From Nematostella vectensis (taxonomy: Eukaryota > Cnidaria > Anthozoa > Actiniaria > Edwardsiidae), in contig NC_064036.1 of assembly GCF_932526225.1 (NCBI RefSeq), forward strand, positions 14,563,181 to 14,627,180: a DNA stretch of 64,000 nucleotides, given 5' to 3'. The stretch's first letter is position 1. Every line of letters starts with the position of its first letter. The position numbers were made by a program, and so were the translations under genes. Shown here piece after piece: positions 24,501 to 33,200 of this stretch. A model generated the notes under the pieces. That model searched no databases and was not told the origin of the DNA. It worked only from the letters and a program-made list of their open reading frames with translations.

Positions 24501-27500
24501 CGCTGAAATGGAAAAACGAACCAACCCGCTCAAAATCTTGGCTACGGGCCTGAACACAGGTTACCGAAGTACGATCAGATACAAACCTCCTAAATCGAGA
24601 AAACGAGTGATTCGCAGTCCCTAATGATGACTCATCAAATGTATATTCAATTGTTTTTCGATTTCTGCAGGTTACAGACGCATATGGCTCATCATCGTTT
24701 GCAAACCTCAACATCACGGTGACAGCACCAACCGATCCGAGTGCAGCTGTGTCTAGCGTGTTAGCAGCTGCTAGTACGCTTTCAGACTCTGGCGATCCCA
24801 CTCAAGCCGTGTCGAGCTTGGCGATGCTTACAGGTTCCTCGGCTCTTGCAAGCGGTAAGCGAACTCGAATTATTATTATATTTATATTATTATAATTTTT
24901 CTTTGGGGAGTGGGGGGTAGGGAGGGACGCAAAAGGTCAGTCTGGAATAAATGACAAAAAATAAACGATATGTTTTCTATTAGAGGAGGATAAGAAGAAG
25001 GTTCAAACGGCTCTTCAAGACGCAGTCATTGAAGCTACCAAAGGCGGAGTGTCGGCCGAGACGGCAGAGGTTGTTTTTAGTGCGCTTAGTGAAAACCCCA
25101 CCGAGGTCACTGGAACAAGATCAGACGAATTGGCAAATACCGCATCAAAGGTAATAGGTAGCCTTCCTAACCCGACCCCGGAGATACTTCAAGACGCTGC
25201 AAAGATCGTCGAGTCTCTTGACCCCACAGCTAGTGCCGGCTCTGCACAGGTAAGGGGAAAAGGGCCACCATCGCGCCTTCGCCTGGTATATTTTGGACCA
25301 CTCTTATGCACTTACCCTCTTCTCTTTATTCTCGTAGAAAATCAGTGATTTATACGATCAGATAGGAGACACAGCGGTAAAGTCGCTGAAACCTGGAGAC
25401 ACATTTTCTATTGACACCAAGGACATAAAGCTCTCGGTATCGCTAACCACAGGCAAGGAGCCTGTGACGAGTGCTGACGGAACAAAGGCTGATGTCCCAC
25501 CGTCGGCCTTTTGCAGTACAGATCCTTGTGAACCAGTGGCTGCATCGATAGCAAAACCAAGCGCTGCCCTGATCCCATCGGGCGAGACCATAGATCCAAA
25601 CATGGTAAGTTGTATGTGTGCTGCCGTTCGTCCGTTTGTTTTCCTATCCGTCCGTCTTTTTGTCGGCTGTCGCTGTTGTAAGGAATTTGACATTAAAATA
25701 CAAATGTTTTTAGCTTTTCGCTGCTTTGTTTATAAGTTTCTTCATGTTCTTTTCCAGGCTGTCAAATTTAGTCTGACTAACGCCGAAGGTCAAAAGATAG
25801 CCGTCAACAATCTCGCCGAACCAATTGTTATAAGTCTCCCGATATCCGGTTCCTCTCCGCCTGGGAATACGTTTGTGTGCATGTTCTATGACAGTGCAAG
25901 GAACGTTTGGTCATCCGACCACGTCACGACACAGTACACCGTGGGAGACACAGAGGTTAAGTGCCTCACGACTCATCTGACAACATTTGGTGCTCCTTCT
26001 AAGCCTTCAACACCAGACGTCAGGACGCCCCCACGTACGTTCAGTTCATGTTCGAGGCCTGTCGACAGATTTAGCTGGGAGGGTTTCGAACTGCTATCGT
26101 CCACAACACCTCACATCCATCATTGATGATTGCCATGATGGCATAAGTACCATTACCTTCGTCGTCAAAATTGGCATCGTCATCATCACCATTTCATTAG
26201 CAGCACTACCACGGGTCGGGGAAGGTGTGCATAGTAATAGATGCCATGCGCGTAAGATTTGCCGACTCTTCGAAGAAACGAGTTTGCTTTTGAATACCGG
26301 AGGGTGGAGGGGGGGGGGGGGGGGGGATGGGTGATGGTGGAGGATTAGACATCGAGACGTTTTCCCATAAAATATGAATACGTAGTCATCATCACAAATA
26401 CTATGGTTGTCACGTAGCATACGATTTGATTTTTTTTGCTCCTTAGCGGGTGTAGAGCCTGCGAAGCACCGACTTGCTGTCGAAATCAACAAGGCGTTCT
26501 TCACCAACGGCTGGAATGACACAGTGATGGCTAATACGTCCAGCCCTGAGTACCAGGCCGCCCTGATCCAGGTGCAAAACGCGGTAAGAATAGTAGCCAA
26601 ATAGAAAGTGAAGATTTATGATTCAAGTGCAGCTGTCTCTAGATGAGGCTTTTCGTACTTGACTAGGTTGTGTTGGTACATGACTTAATGGTAGTAAACA
26701 CGGTAGTACAGCTTGTATGCGCAATGTAAGGTGATGCCTAGGTGTCGCTTGTGTGGTGCAGTGCTGTTGTGTATTGCTCACTAGGTTGCCCCTAGGCAGT
26801 CCCTAGATACAGCTTTTGTGGTGCCGTGTGTTAGTGTATGGATCACTGTGCAGGTATTCCCTAGATACAGCTTTTGTGGTGAAGTGTGTTAGTGTATGGA
26901 TCACTGTGCAGGTATTCCCTAGATACAGCTTTTGTGGTGAGGTGTGTTAGTGTATGGATCACTGTGCAGGTGGTCCCTAGGTACAGTTTTTGTGGTGAAG
27001 TGTGTTAGTGTATGGATTACTGTGCAGGTGGTCCCTAGGTACACTTGTGTGGTGAAGTGTGTTAGTGTATGGATCACTGTGCAGGTGGTCCGTAGGTACA
27101 GCTTGTGTGGTGCAGTGTGTTAGTGCATGGCTCACTGTGCAGGTGGTCCCTAGGTACAGCTTGTGTGGTGCAGTGTGTTAGTACATGGCTCACTGTGCAG
27201 GTGGTCCCTAGGTACAGCTTGTGTGTTGCTGTGTGTTAGTGCATGGCTCACTGTGCAGGTGGTCCTAGGTATAGCTTGTGTTGTGCAGGGTGTTATACGG
27301 CTCCAGTCGTTACGATCGTCTTCTGTTTGAAAACTAGTGTTACATTATTGTGTTTAATCCCACGAATTTCTCATATACCTCCAGCTCGCCAGGATCTTCG
27401 CCAACCAGTCGTACTATGGCGCCAGCGAAATCATCCTGTCATCAAAGGACGGTAAGGTGCTCTTGACAGCGCTGCTGAAATTCTCCCCCGACACGACTGG

Positions 27501-28159
27501 CGTCCTGGAGGCGTTCAAGGCCGGTGTGACGAGGGAAGGCTATCAGATTAACAGCGACTCTGCTGTTGTGACGAAAGAATGTAAGTACTATGGAAGGATG
27601 TCATATGATGGTACTATTAGTCGTATCTATAACAAGAGTCCTAAGGGTGACTGTTTTGTCACTTGAAAAGCTATTGCCTCAAGAATAGAAACAGACACTT
27701 TACTTTAAGTCTAAATCGACAAATGCAAAGTCAAATTAACAAAGTAAATTGTTGCTTGTGAGATATAGTCAAATTTATGTCATTTTAATCACTGTTTTGT
27801 TTGTGAGTCTGTCCTCCAACAGGTGGCATCACAACATGCAATCAATAATTTCCGTCACGTTATGTACGTGTTAAAGCTTAGAGAGAGACGTCAAAATTAG
27901 CTCTTACTAGCTCTGTATAATCCCAATTCCATTCCTTACAGCACCCGCAGGGTCAGTTCCATCGGAAGACGACGACACGGCAGCCATCATCGGGGGGTGC
28001 GTTGGTGGCGCGGTCGCGCTACTGCTCTTGATAGGGATAGTGGTCTACTGCAACAAGGCAAAGAAGAACAAAATCAAAGATGCCAGTAGCGAGCAGGCAG
28101 AAGAGGTGGGATTGACCAATCGCGCGGCGTCGTCACCTGACGTCAATAACAGCGCATAA
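12552..28159 (+). CDS. REJ/GAIN/SEA single-pass receptor (polycystin-1/egg-jelly-receptor relative), main body
   Basis: Exons: 12552-12601, 13350-13485, 17587-17838, 18084-18271, 18640-18850, 19292-19657, 19953-20335, 20682-20958, 21559-21784, 22263-22456, 22892-22994, 23677-23819, 23935-24068, 24671-24854, 24984-25249, 25338-25604, 25758-26034, 26447-26583, 27385-27580, 27942-28159 (TAA). Phases agree at every junction; about 1400 residues. Order: Cys-rich repeats (CGVCYG, DSCGNC, DSCGVCGGDGTSC); IPT/TIG-like exon at 18640; REJ region from about 19953 to 24068; Ala/Ser-rich GAIN-type helical part (24671-25604); GPS-like end VKCLTTHLTTFG in exon 25758; SEA-like domain (26447-27580, SPEYQAALIQVQNALARIF); one TM near GGCVGGAVALLLLIGIVVY; tail of about 40 residues. 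REJ plus GAIN is known from PKD1, PKDREJ and sea-urchin REJ proteins, but PLAT and channel segments are absent here. Expected role: cell-surface adhesion or gamete/ligand recognition (inference). Confidence 0.85.
12899..13230. repeat. CT-rich low-complexity intronic stretch
   Basis: Repeated CCATC, TCTGTC and CCGTC words give open frames in all three + frames. This is expected from base composition. It lies in the intron between exons 12552-12601 and 13350-13485. I see no gene in it. Confidence 0.7.
13490..14668. repeat. 36-bp minisatellite, about 32 copies, in REJ-gene intron
   Basis: The unit is AACAGACAAGTCATACGTCT followed by TAGTGCGAACAGCGCA. It starts within a few bases of the donor of exon 13350-13485 (GTACGT at 13486). 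Because 36 is a multiple of three, several frames on both strands stay open for hundreds of codons, but the products are simple 12-residue repeats. The exon frame reads into the array and stops at 13737-13739. I call it intronic. Confidence 0.9.
14831..17453. mobile_element. 2.6-kb element with diverged terminal inverted repeats in REJ-gene intron
   Basis: The left end starts CATAGATCCGAC then GCGCGCACGAATA. The reverse complement of the right end starts the same way with a 9-10 bp insertion, and further in both arms share AAGTCCCACAAA. Flanks read AAT on both sides, a possible 3-bp target duplication. Just inside the left arm is a small frame starting MSDEVSEFSPDLFKIQ at 14920. The interior is AT-rich and holds no recognisable transposase, so this is a degenerate or non-autonomous DNA transposon, or a composite. 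Two diverged copies of about 100 bp lie inside, near 16480 and 17120. Confidence 0.5.
15418..15545 (+). promoter_or_regulatory. Possible TATA promoter and 5' exon inside intronic element
   Basis: CTATAAAAA near 15418 is followed at the usual distance by an A/C-rich leader that ends AAG at 15537, directly before GTGAGT. A matching acceptor TTATTTAG lies at 16306-16314, and joining the two leaves a short open frame ending TGA near 16364. This could be a nested small transcript or chance. No protein family was recognised. Confidence 0.25.
20383..20405. repeat. Poly-C tract in REJ-gene intron
   Basis: An uninterrupted C run of about 20 bases follows GGTCCCTCCCTCC. Similar homopolymer runs occur near 24208 (G), 26308 (G), 36800 (C), 38458 (C), 52730 (G) and 62994 (G). 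Their exact length may be unreliable. Confidence 0.8.
20964..21123 (+). other. Copied piece of the REJ exon, with in-frame alternative donor
   Basis: These 160 bp match 20051-20210 inside exon 19953-20335 with few changes. The copy lies just after the normal donor of exon 20682-20958. Reading through that donor stays open, and the copy ends in GCCT followed by GTGAGA at 21121, a usable donor in the same phase (1). A long form of the exon (20682-21120) would add 54 codons, including ELCVNNFLNYANKA, and still join exon 21559 in frame. Without splicing there, the frame ends at 21159-21161. Confidence 0.65.
23040..23490. repeat. 35-36 bp intronic minisatellite
   Basis: About 12 imperfect copies of a unit containing AACTCTTCAGAAACATTCTT and ACCTCCTGCAACACG lie in the intron between exons 22892-22994 and 23677-23819. 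The open + frame across it is a by-product of the period. Confidence 0.85.
24187..24551. mobile_element. MITE-like element with CCGTAGCCAGG ends
   Basis: GGGCCCGTAGCCAGG at 24187 is matched in reverse complement by CTTGGCTACGGGCCT ending at 24551. A G-rich tract adjoins the left end. Inside is a short perfect hairpin, AGCACCCTATTAATAGGGTGCT (24386-24407). It lies in the REJ-gene intron 24069-24670. Confidence 0.6.
26690..27295. repeat. About 60-bp intronic minisatellite
   Basis: About nine copies of a unit containing GGTGGTCCCTAGGTACAGCT and GTGTGTTAGTGTATGG lie in the intron between the two SEA exons (26447-26583 and 27385-27580). Left copies read GGTATTCCCTAGATACAG; right copies are closer to each other. 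Confidence 0.85.
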
Positions 28160-28161
28160 TT

Positions 28162-29826
28162 TATTTTCTGTTTGCTAATCACGTGATTTTTTATTATTCC
28201 AAAAACGCTACCTGCTGGAGATGATTGTAAATTTGTACTCTAACTTCATCCGGGTATAGACTACACAAAACTATGAATAGGCATTAAAATTCTTGCTTTG
28301 TAAATGAGCTAAGGATTTCCAAACTGGTTTCACCAGCACCGAACACGTAGAATGTGGGAGGGGGGTCTGAACCATCGCTCAATATGTTTTGTTCGGTGTA
28401 ATCACAAAAGAAAGCTCAGTGCTGCATTGGACGAGTAAATGGTTATGATATAAGTATAGTTTACACAACTCAGTGAAGCTGTCAATAATATTGTGAACAG
28501 CTACAGAGATCAGGCAAAGCTGTCGGTGCGTAGCGGAGTTTTACTCAAGAAAAGTGCAAACATATAAGATCCTTCACACACAAAGGCTGGAACTATGGCA
28601 CTTCTGTAATAGAACAATCATCGCGTTAGGCCTTTTATTAGCTACTTGCTAGGTATTGCAGGTATTGGTTCAACTCCAAGGTCCAAGAAAGGGGCAGACA
28701 TTTCAAGATGTGTTTTCCACTAATTTGATACTTATGCATGCTTTTTAAAGTTTTGAATAAATTTTCGCAGTCAAGATGTTGTAGTCTTTGAAGTTTTTTT
28801 TAGTAGTTCAATATAATTAATATTTCCCACGCTCCCTTTATGCCTTTTATGCCCCACCTCTCCTTACCAATATTATCTCCCCTCGCTTTGCTTGAATATA
28901 AAAGAGGAATGTTTTGATCAGCAAGCGGTATTATTTTAATATCCTAGTGTCTAAATAATTCTCTTCGAGATTTAAGTTTTGCTTCTTTTAAGAAGCAAAA
29001 CTCGCCGTTTCTAGTTAGCTCCTTAAATCTCGAAGTTAAAACTTTTATAACCTTGGCCATACTATTACACTTTTTCTCGGTAGGAAGAGACGCATAGAAA
29101 ATAAAATTCTAATGTTATACACATCCTGGATTTCTTTATTGCGTTTTTATCGCCTGCCTTACTCTGGTAAACGCACGCAGCGTCAATTATTCCAAAGTGT
29201 TATTTTTTACAAACTAATTATTTGCAATAATCATAAAAAAAAACACCGATTTTAATCCTGATAGCATAAACCATTTGCCGCTATCTTGCTTTAGAATCTT
29301 ATGATAAATCGCTTAAGTGCTTTTACATCGCAAAGTTTACTTAATTCAATGATAATCGAACTTATATCTTGGTGGTTTTAGGCATTTATGACCCGATGGT
29401 TTCCTACCAAATTGTTGCTATGTTAATGCGATGTGAATGTTATTGGCTACAACGGGTGGGCACAGGTGGTCGCAGAGCCGCGGGCAAGACAACATTTTTC
29501 TTAGTGGGGTAGGGAAGGCTAAGTAATTTCCCCACGGATTTTCCGAATACTTATAACTCGTGTTGACAAATGCCATACCTACACAGCGTTCCAATTATTC
29601 CACAAATTCAGAACATAAGATTTCCCGATTTTTTATTTAATAAATAGATTAAGCAAACAGCGTTTTTTCTCGCGCTTCTATCCCACCCGACTGAGGATCA
29701 GTAACTTAAAGATCAGGATATGTTTATCATTTTACAAAGTTGTGGCTAGCTTTGCATTGCCAGATGGTCTTAAGATAATTAAGCGCCAACACGAGAAACA
29801 GAAACAGTGGACCGGCGTGCAGGACT
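28162..29826. other. Intergenic region with nested palindrome
   Basis: No gene was recognised. It holds the 3' end of the REJ-like gene and a structured element at 28963-29035. There the outer arms CTTCGAGATTTAAG and CTTAAATCTCGAAG enclose an inner hairpin, TTTTGCTTCTT and its complement. Confidence 0.6.
28756..28761 (+). terminator. Candidate polyadenylation signal of REJ-like gene
   Basis: AATAAA lies about 600 bp after the stop codon at 28159. It is the first canonical hexamer I noticed downstream. Confidence 0.4.
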
Positions 29827-30822
29827 ATGTGTTTTGTCAGAGATGCTTTCCTCCTGGCACAAACAATTTGCGTGTCGCTAGCGATATTTTTTATGCTGAG
29901 AGAGCGCTATTTTTTTGAATGCACCACACACCAATGTGTCAGTTCAGAAGTGGAGAATTCTGCGCAGGGCTCTTGGAGTTTGATATTCGGATCTTCGGAG
30001 AGCGAACGCGTTCAATGTGCATGCTGCGTCACGGCGAAGAATGCCTATCGAGCTGTTGTGTTTGTCATTCTGGCGTCGTTGCAATTGGGGATTTCCAGTG
30101 CGGCTATGTTGTTACAACATCGTTCTAGAAACATGACGGGAAAATATGTCTATGTTATTCTAGGAATGGGGGTTATTTTGACATCTTTTTTAATAACAAG
30201 ACTTTTCAGCCTAGAGAGGTCATCGGTGGAAAATGACACGGGAATCCTGTGGAGTTTAGTCACCGCCCCGTTTCACTACATATACAAGATATGCTTGAAG
30301 TTTACAGTGCTTTTGTTTTCAAAACTCATTGCTCATACGCTGGCGAGCTTTCTGGAAAGAGACCCTAATGTATTGGTATGCTCAATGTCTCGTCATAAGG
30401 ATGAATTTCAACGAGATTTCAATTCTTCCTTTGGTATTTTTATTCTGTCCTGGTGGTATTTGATTTCCGCGGCTTTAACGGTTTATAATCTCGTAAATTG
30501 TTTACAGAAAAGTGAGCTGCATTGTGACAAAGAAACCAACTGCGAAATCATCCACGAGGTTGATTCTGAGGTATATAAAAAGATGCAAAACAACGAGGTG
30601 GCAAGTCAAAATAGTAATAAAAGCCTGCGCCAACAAAAAGTGCTGGCTGATGACTATCGTCCAAAGTCACAGACAGACGAAAAAGCTGTACAGGTCGATG
30701 AAGACTCAAAACCTGCGCATGCGCTGCGCGTAACGAATAAACTAGAAGCCGTCAATCAGTACTGGTCAGCGGCTGACGATGACGACCGCTACGATTCCTT
30801 TGTTCTTGGATGGAGACTGTAG
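29827..30822 (+). CDS. Intronless multi-pass membrane protein, family not recognised
   Basis: 331 residues from an ATG at 29827. Hydrophobic segments lie near residues 7-24, 71-95, 107-127, about 141-175 (less clean) and 199-222, giving four or five membrane passes. Cys pairs occur between the first two passes (CTTHQC, CACC), suggesting a disulfide-bearing loop. The last 110 residues are hydrophilic and acidic with many Lys/Asp/Glu, fitting a cytoplasmic tail that ends ADDDDRYDSFVLGWRL. It may be a tetraspan-type protein, but no diagnostic motif such as CCG was seen and I assign no function. An AATAAA lies at 31315-31320. An unbroken frame with this TM pattern and a charged tail supports a real gene. 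Confidence 0.7.
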   Translation: MCFVRDAFLLAQTICVSLAIFFMLRERYFFECTTHQCVSSEVENSAQGSWSLIFGSSESERVQCACCVTAKNAYRAVVFVILASLQLGISSAAMLLQHRSRNMTGKYVYVILGMGVILTSFLITRLFSLERSSVENDTGILWSLVTAPFHYIYKICLKFTVLLFSKLIAHTLASFLERDPNVLVCSMSRHKDEFQRDFNSSFGIFILSWWYLISAALTVYNLVNCLQKSELHCDKETNCEIIHEVDSEVYKKMQNNEVASQNSNKSLRQQKVLADDYRPKSQTDEKAVQVDEDSKPAHALRVTNKLEAVNQYWSAADDDDRYDSFVLGWRL

Positions 30823-31918
30823 GCTATTATATAATGGACAATGATGACTGAACTTATAGGCCTGCCTTTAAACGCAAGGCTGTCGCTTCTTACCCAGGAC
30901 TTCGAGGTTACAGGCACGAGATCGAGGCGGAACAATGCCGCCGGAAGGGGATGGGGAGAGGAGAAAGGAGCTAGAAGATGTGAGGGAGGGGGAGGGAGGG
31001 TAGCTGATGTAAAGCAAGGTAATATGAAAATGAAGGAATAAGAGAAAGGAAACCGGTGCCTCCCAGCTTAGCTTATCGCCGCTTCGAAATATCCAAAATT
31101 TCCTCGGGAAATATGCTCCCGGACTCATACATATGAGCCGTTAAGAGTAGCATCCCCATTCCCCGCGCAAACACACACACTTCCCTCATACCCCAAACAG
31201 AGATATTGATTATAATGTTTCAAATCCAACCAAAAGTAACAAAAGCGCCAATAATATGGAGGCTGTTCATTGCGTCTTGCGCTATTAGTAAAAGGAAGCA
31301 GGTGAAATATTTGGAATAAAAATAAAGATTTACGTAAAAATAAAAATTAAGATTTACGAAAATTAGGGACCAATGATAAGAGTGGTGCTCTGCTGTTGTT
31401 TTTGTGAGTGATTGGTATTAGGAAATGCGTGGAATAATTGCGATAAAAAGACACACTATCGTTGGAAGATTGCATTTTCAGGGAAAGAACCAAGAAAAAA
31501 TTTTATTTTATTTTTAAAACTATCAATCTAAAATAGATCTCTTGGGAGAGGTTGAAAAAAAAACGAAAAAGAATTTTGAATTAAATTAAAGGCTAATCTA
31601 TTAAACAAATAAGACATTCAGGGAATATATGCGTCAAAAAACACACTATCGTTGGAAGATTGCATTTGCATGGTATTGATTGTTTTTCGATACGGCTCAA
31701 GGGAAATCAAAGGTCTCTGTGAGCCAACTCGTGAATGCAAATTTGCTTTTCTAGTTATTTTCTTGTGTACAAAAAAAACATATACAGGATTAATTTTGAA
31801 CAAAGGATGAACACATCCAAGATGCTGGGAGTGTCCTTTCTTTTCGATGTGATGAAACACCAAGAACAGTTTGATTATTTATTATTATCATAAAAAGTAA
31901 AGAAAGAAAAAAATAGAC
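30823..31918. other. Intergenic, AT-rich, with a direct duplication
   Basis: No gene was recognised. A G/A-rich patch lies at 30945-31010. The phrase ACACACTATCGTTGGAAGATTGCATT occurs twice, at about 31450 and 31640, as a direct repeat. Confidence 0.5.
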
Positions 31919-31990
31919 GCCGCAAGTAGGGATCGAACCTCCGGTCTCTGAGGTCTTAGACAAGCGACAGAACCACTATACCACCGAGGC
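31919..31990 (-). tRNA. tRNA-like Pol III gene or tRNA pseudogene, anticodon possibly AAG
   Basis: Reading the minus strand, 72 bases start GCCTCGG and end TTGCGGC, which pair with one mismatch and two G-U pairs. The A box TGGTATAGTGG and B box GGTTCGATCCC match the consensus. The T arm (GGAGG/CCTAC) has one mismatch. A T run (TTTTTTT) follows at once, as in Pol III terminators. The D stem and part of the anticodon stem do not pair well, and an AAG anticodon (Leu) would normally come with a long variable arm, which is absent. It may be a decayed tRNA or a tRNA-derived SINE head. Confidence 0.4.
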
Positions 31991-33200
31991 ATTGCCGAAG
32001 TAACCTCTGAGTAAAATTAGTTTTTAACGTAATTGGTATCTCACCGTTTGAACTGCTTTTGCTAGCATGTCGAATTTCGCCCTATTTTCTTCGGAAACAG
32101 AAGTTAAATACCCGACATAATTAATCAAGCTACAGTCATATGTATTTGAAGCTTGTCAACATTCTAGAAATCGTTATTGATCGTTTCTTGATGAATAAGC
32201 GTGTTTGAACGAGTTTTGTTTGATATTTAGCACTTAATTTATAAAAAAGAATTATGGAAAAAAACACTTATGAAAGTGCATACTATTTTTCTTGACCTCC
32301 AAACAGAGGCTTTCTTTTATCACCCTGCTAAGAAAAGCCTTGCTAACAGAGGCTTTCCCCTTGTGTTTCTCTGACTTTAAAAGTCGTAGCTTTGGCTATC
32401 TGCTCTTTCAGCACAAAATCAATCTTTCAGCAAATATTTAAACAAATAATGCGAAAACCCAGAGACGCGAATCTTCAAGTACTAGAAGGAGGAGAATTAA
32501 AAGCTTTGCTAGGATTTTACTTGTTTTGTAAACTAACAACTTGAATTGGACTAAACCGTAGAAGATCGATTGACGTCAGTGACGAAGGCGCATGCGCACG
32601 CTTAACCCACATCGAAGACTTTTCTGTAAAAACTAGCTTATATATACTTTATGGTTATACTAGGTAATGACCGTAGCCGGCACAAGGTCACAGGTCGATA
32701 CCGGGAGTTTACAGGGAGATCTAAAAATTGCTGTGTTGCCGAAAGCACAGAAAGACCACAAAAAGTTTACGGATGATCGATCCAACGACCCAGCGATCTG
32801 ATGATCGAGTGACACAGAAGTCACTCCAACGGGCAAAATTTAGGTAAAATTTTTAAAACTTTTTCACTCCAATAACTCGTAAATGCTTTGCAAGCATTCA
32901 CGAGTTAAAAACTAACGGGCAAAATTTAGGTAAAATTTTTAAAACTATCAATCCAAAAAAGGATTTTGAATTTGATGAAAAATACTAATCTTATATTCAA
33001 TAATATTGTTAAAAAGCATCTTCTAATTGAAATCGTTCTGTTTCTTTTACACATGACTTTAAGTCTTTGTTTGTTTAAAATACAATGACCGCTCGGAGTC
33101 TGGGTACGAATTGCTAGCAAGGAGCTCTAATCACCAAGCAACGTATTATGATGAGCTTGGAAAAAAAAGTCTAAAGATTACCCACGGAGTTCCACGGAAA
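31991..33200. other. Intergenic with flanked palindrome
   Basis: No gene was recognised before the NXPE start. A 33-bp direct repeat (AACGGGCAAAATTTAGGTAA and on) occurs at 32828-32860 and 32914-32946. Between the two lies the palindrome AACTCGT...ACGAGTT at 32874-32906, with AATGCTT/AAGCATT inside. Confidence 0.55.
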
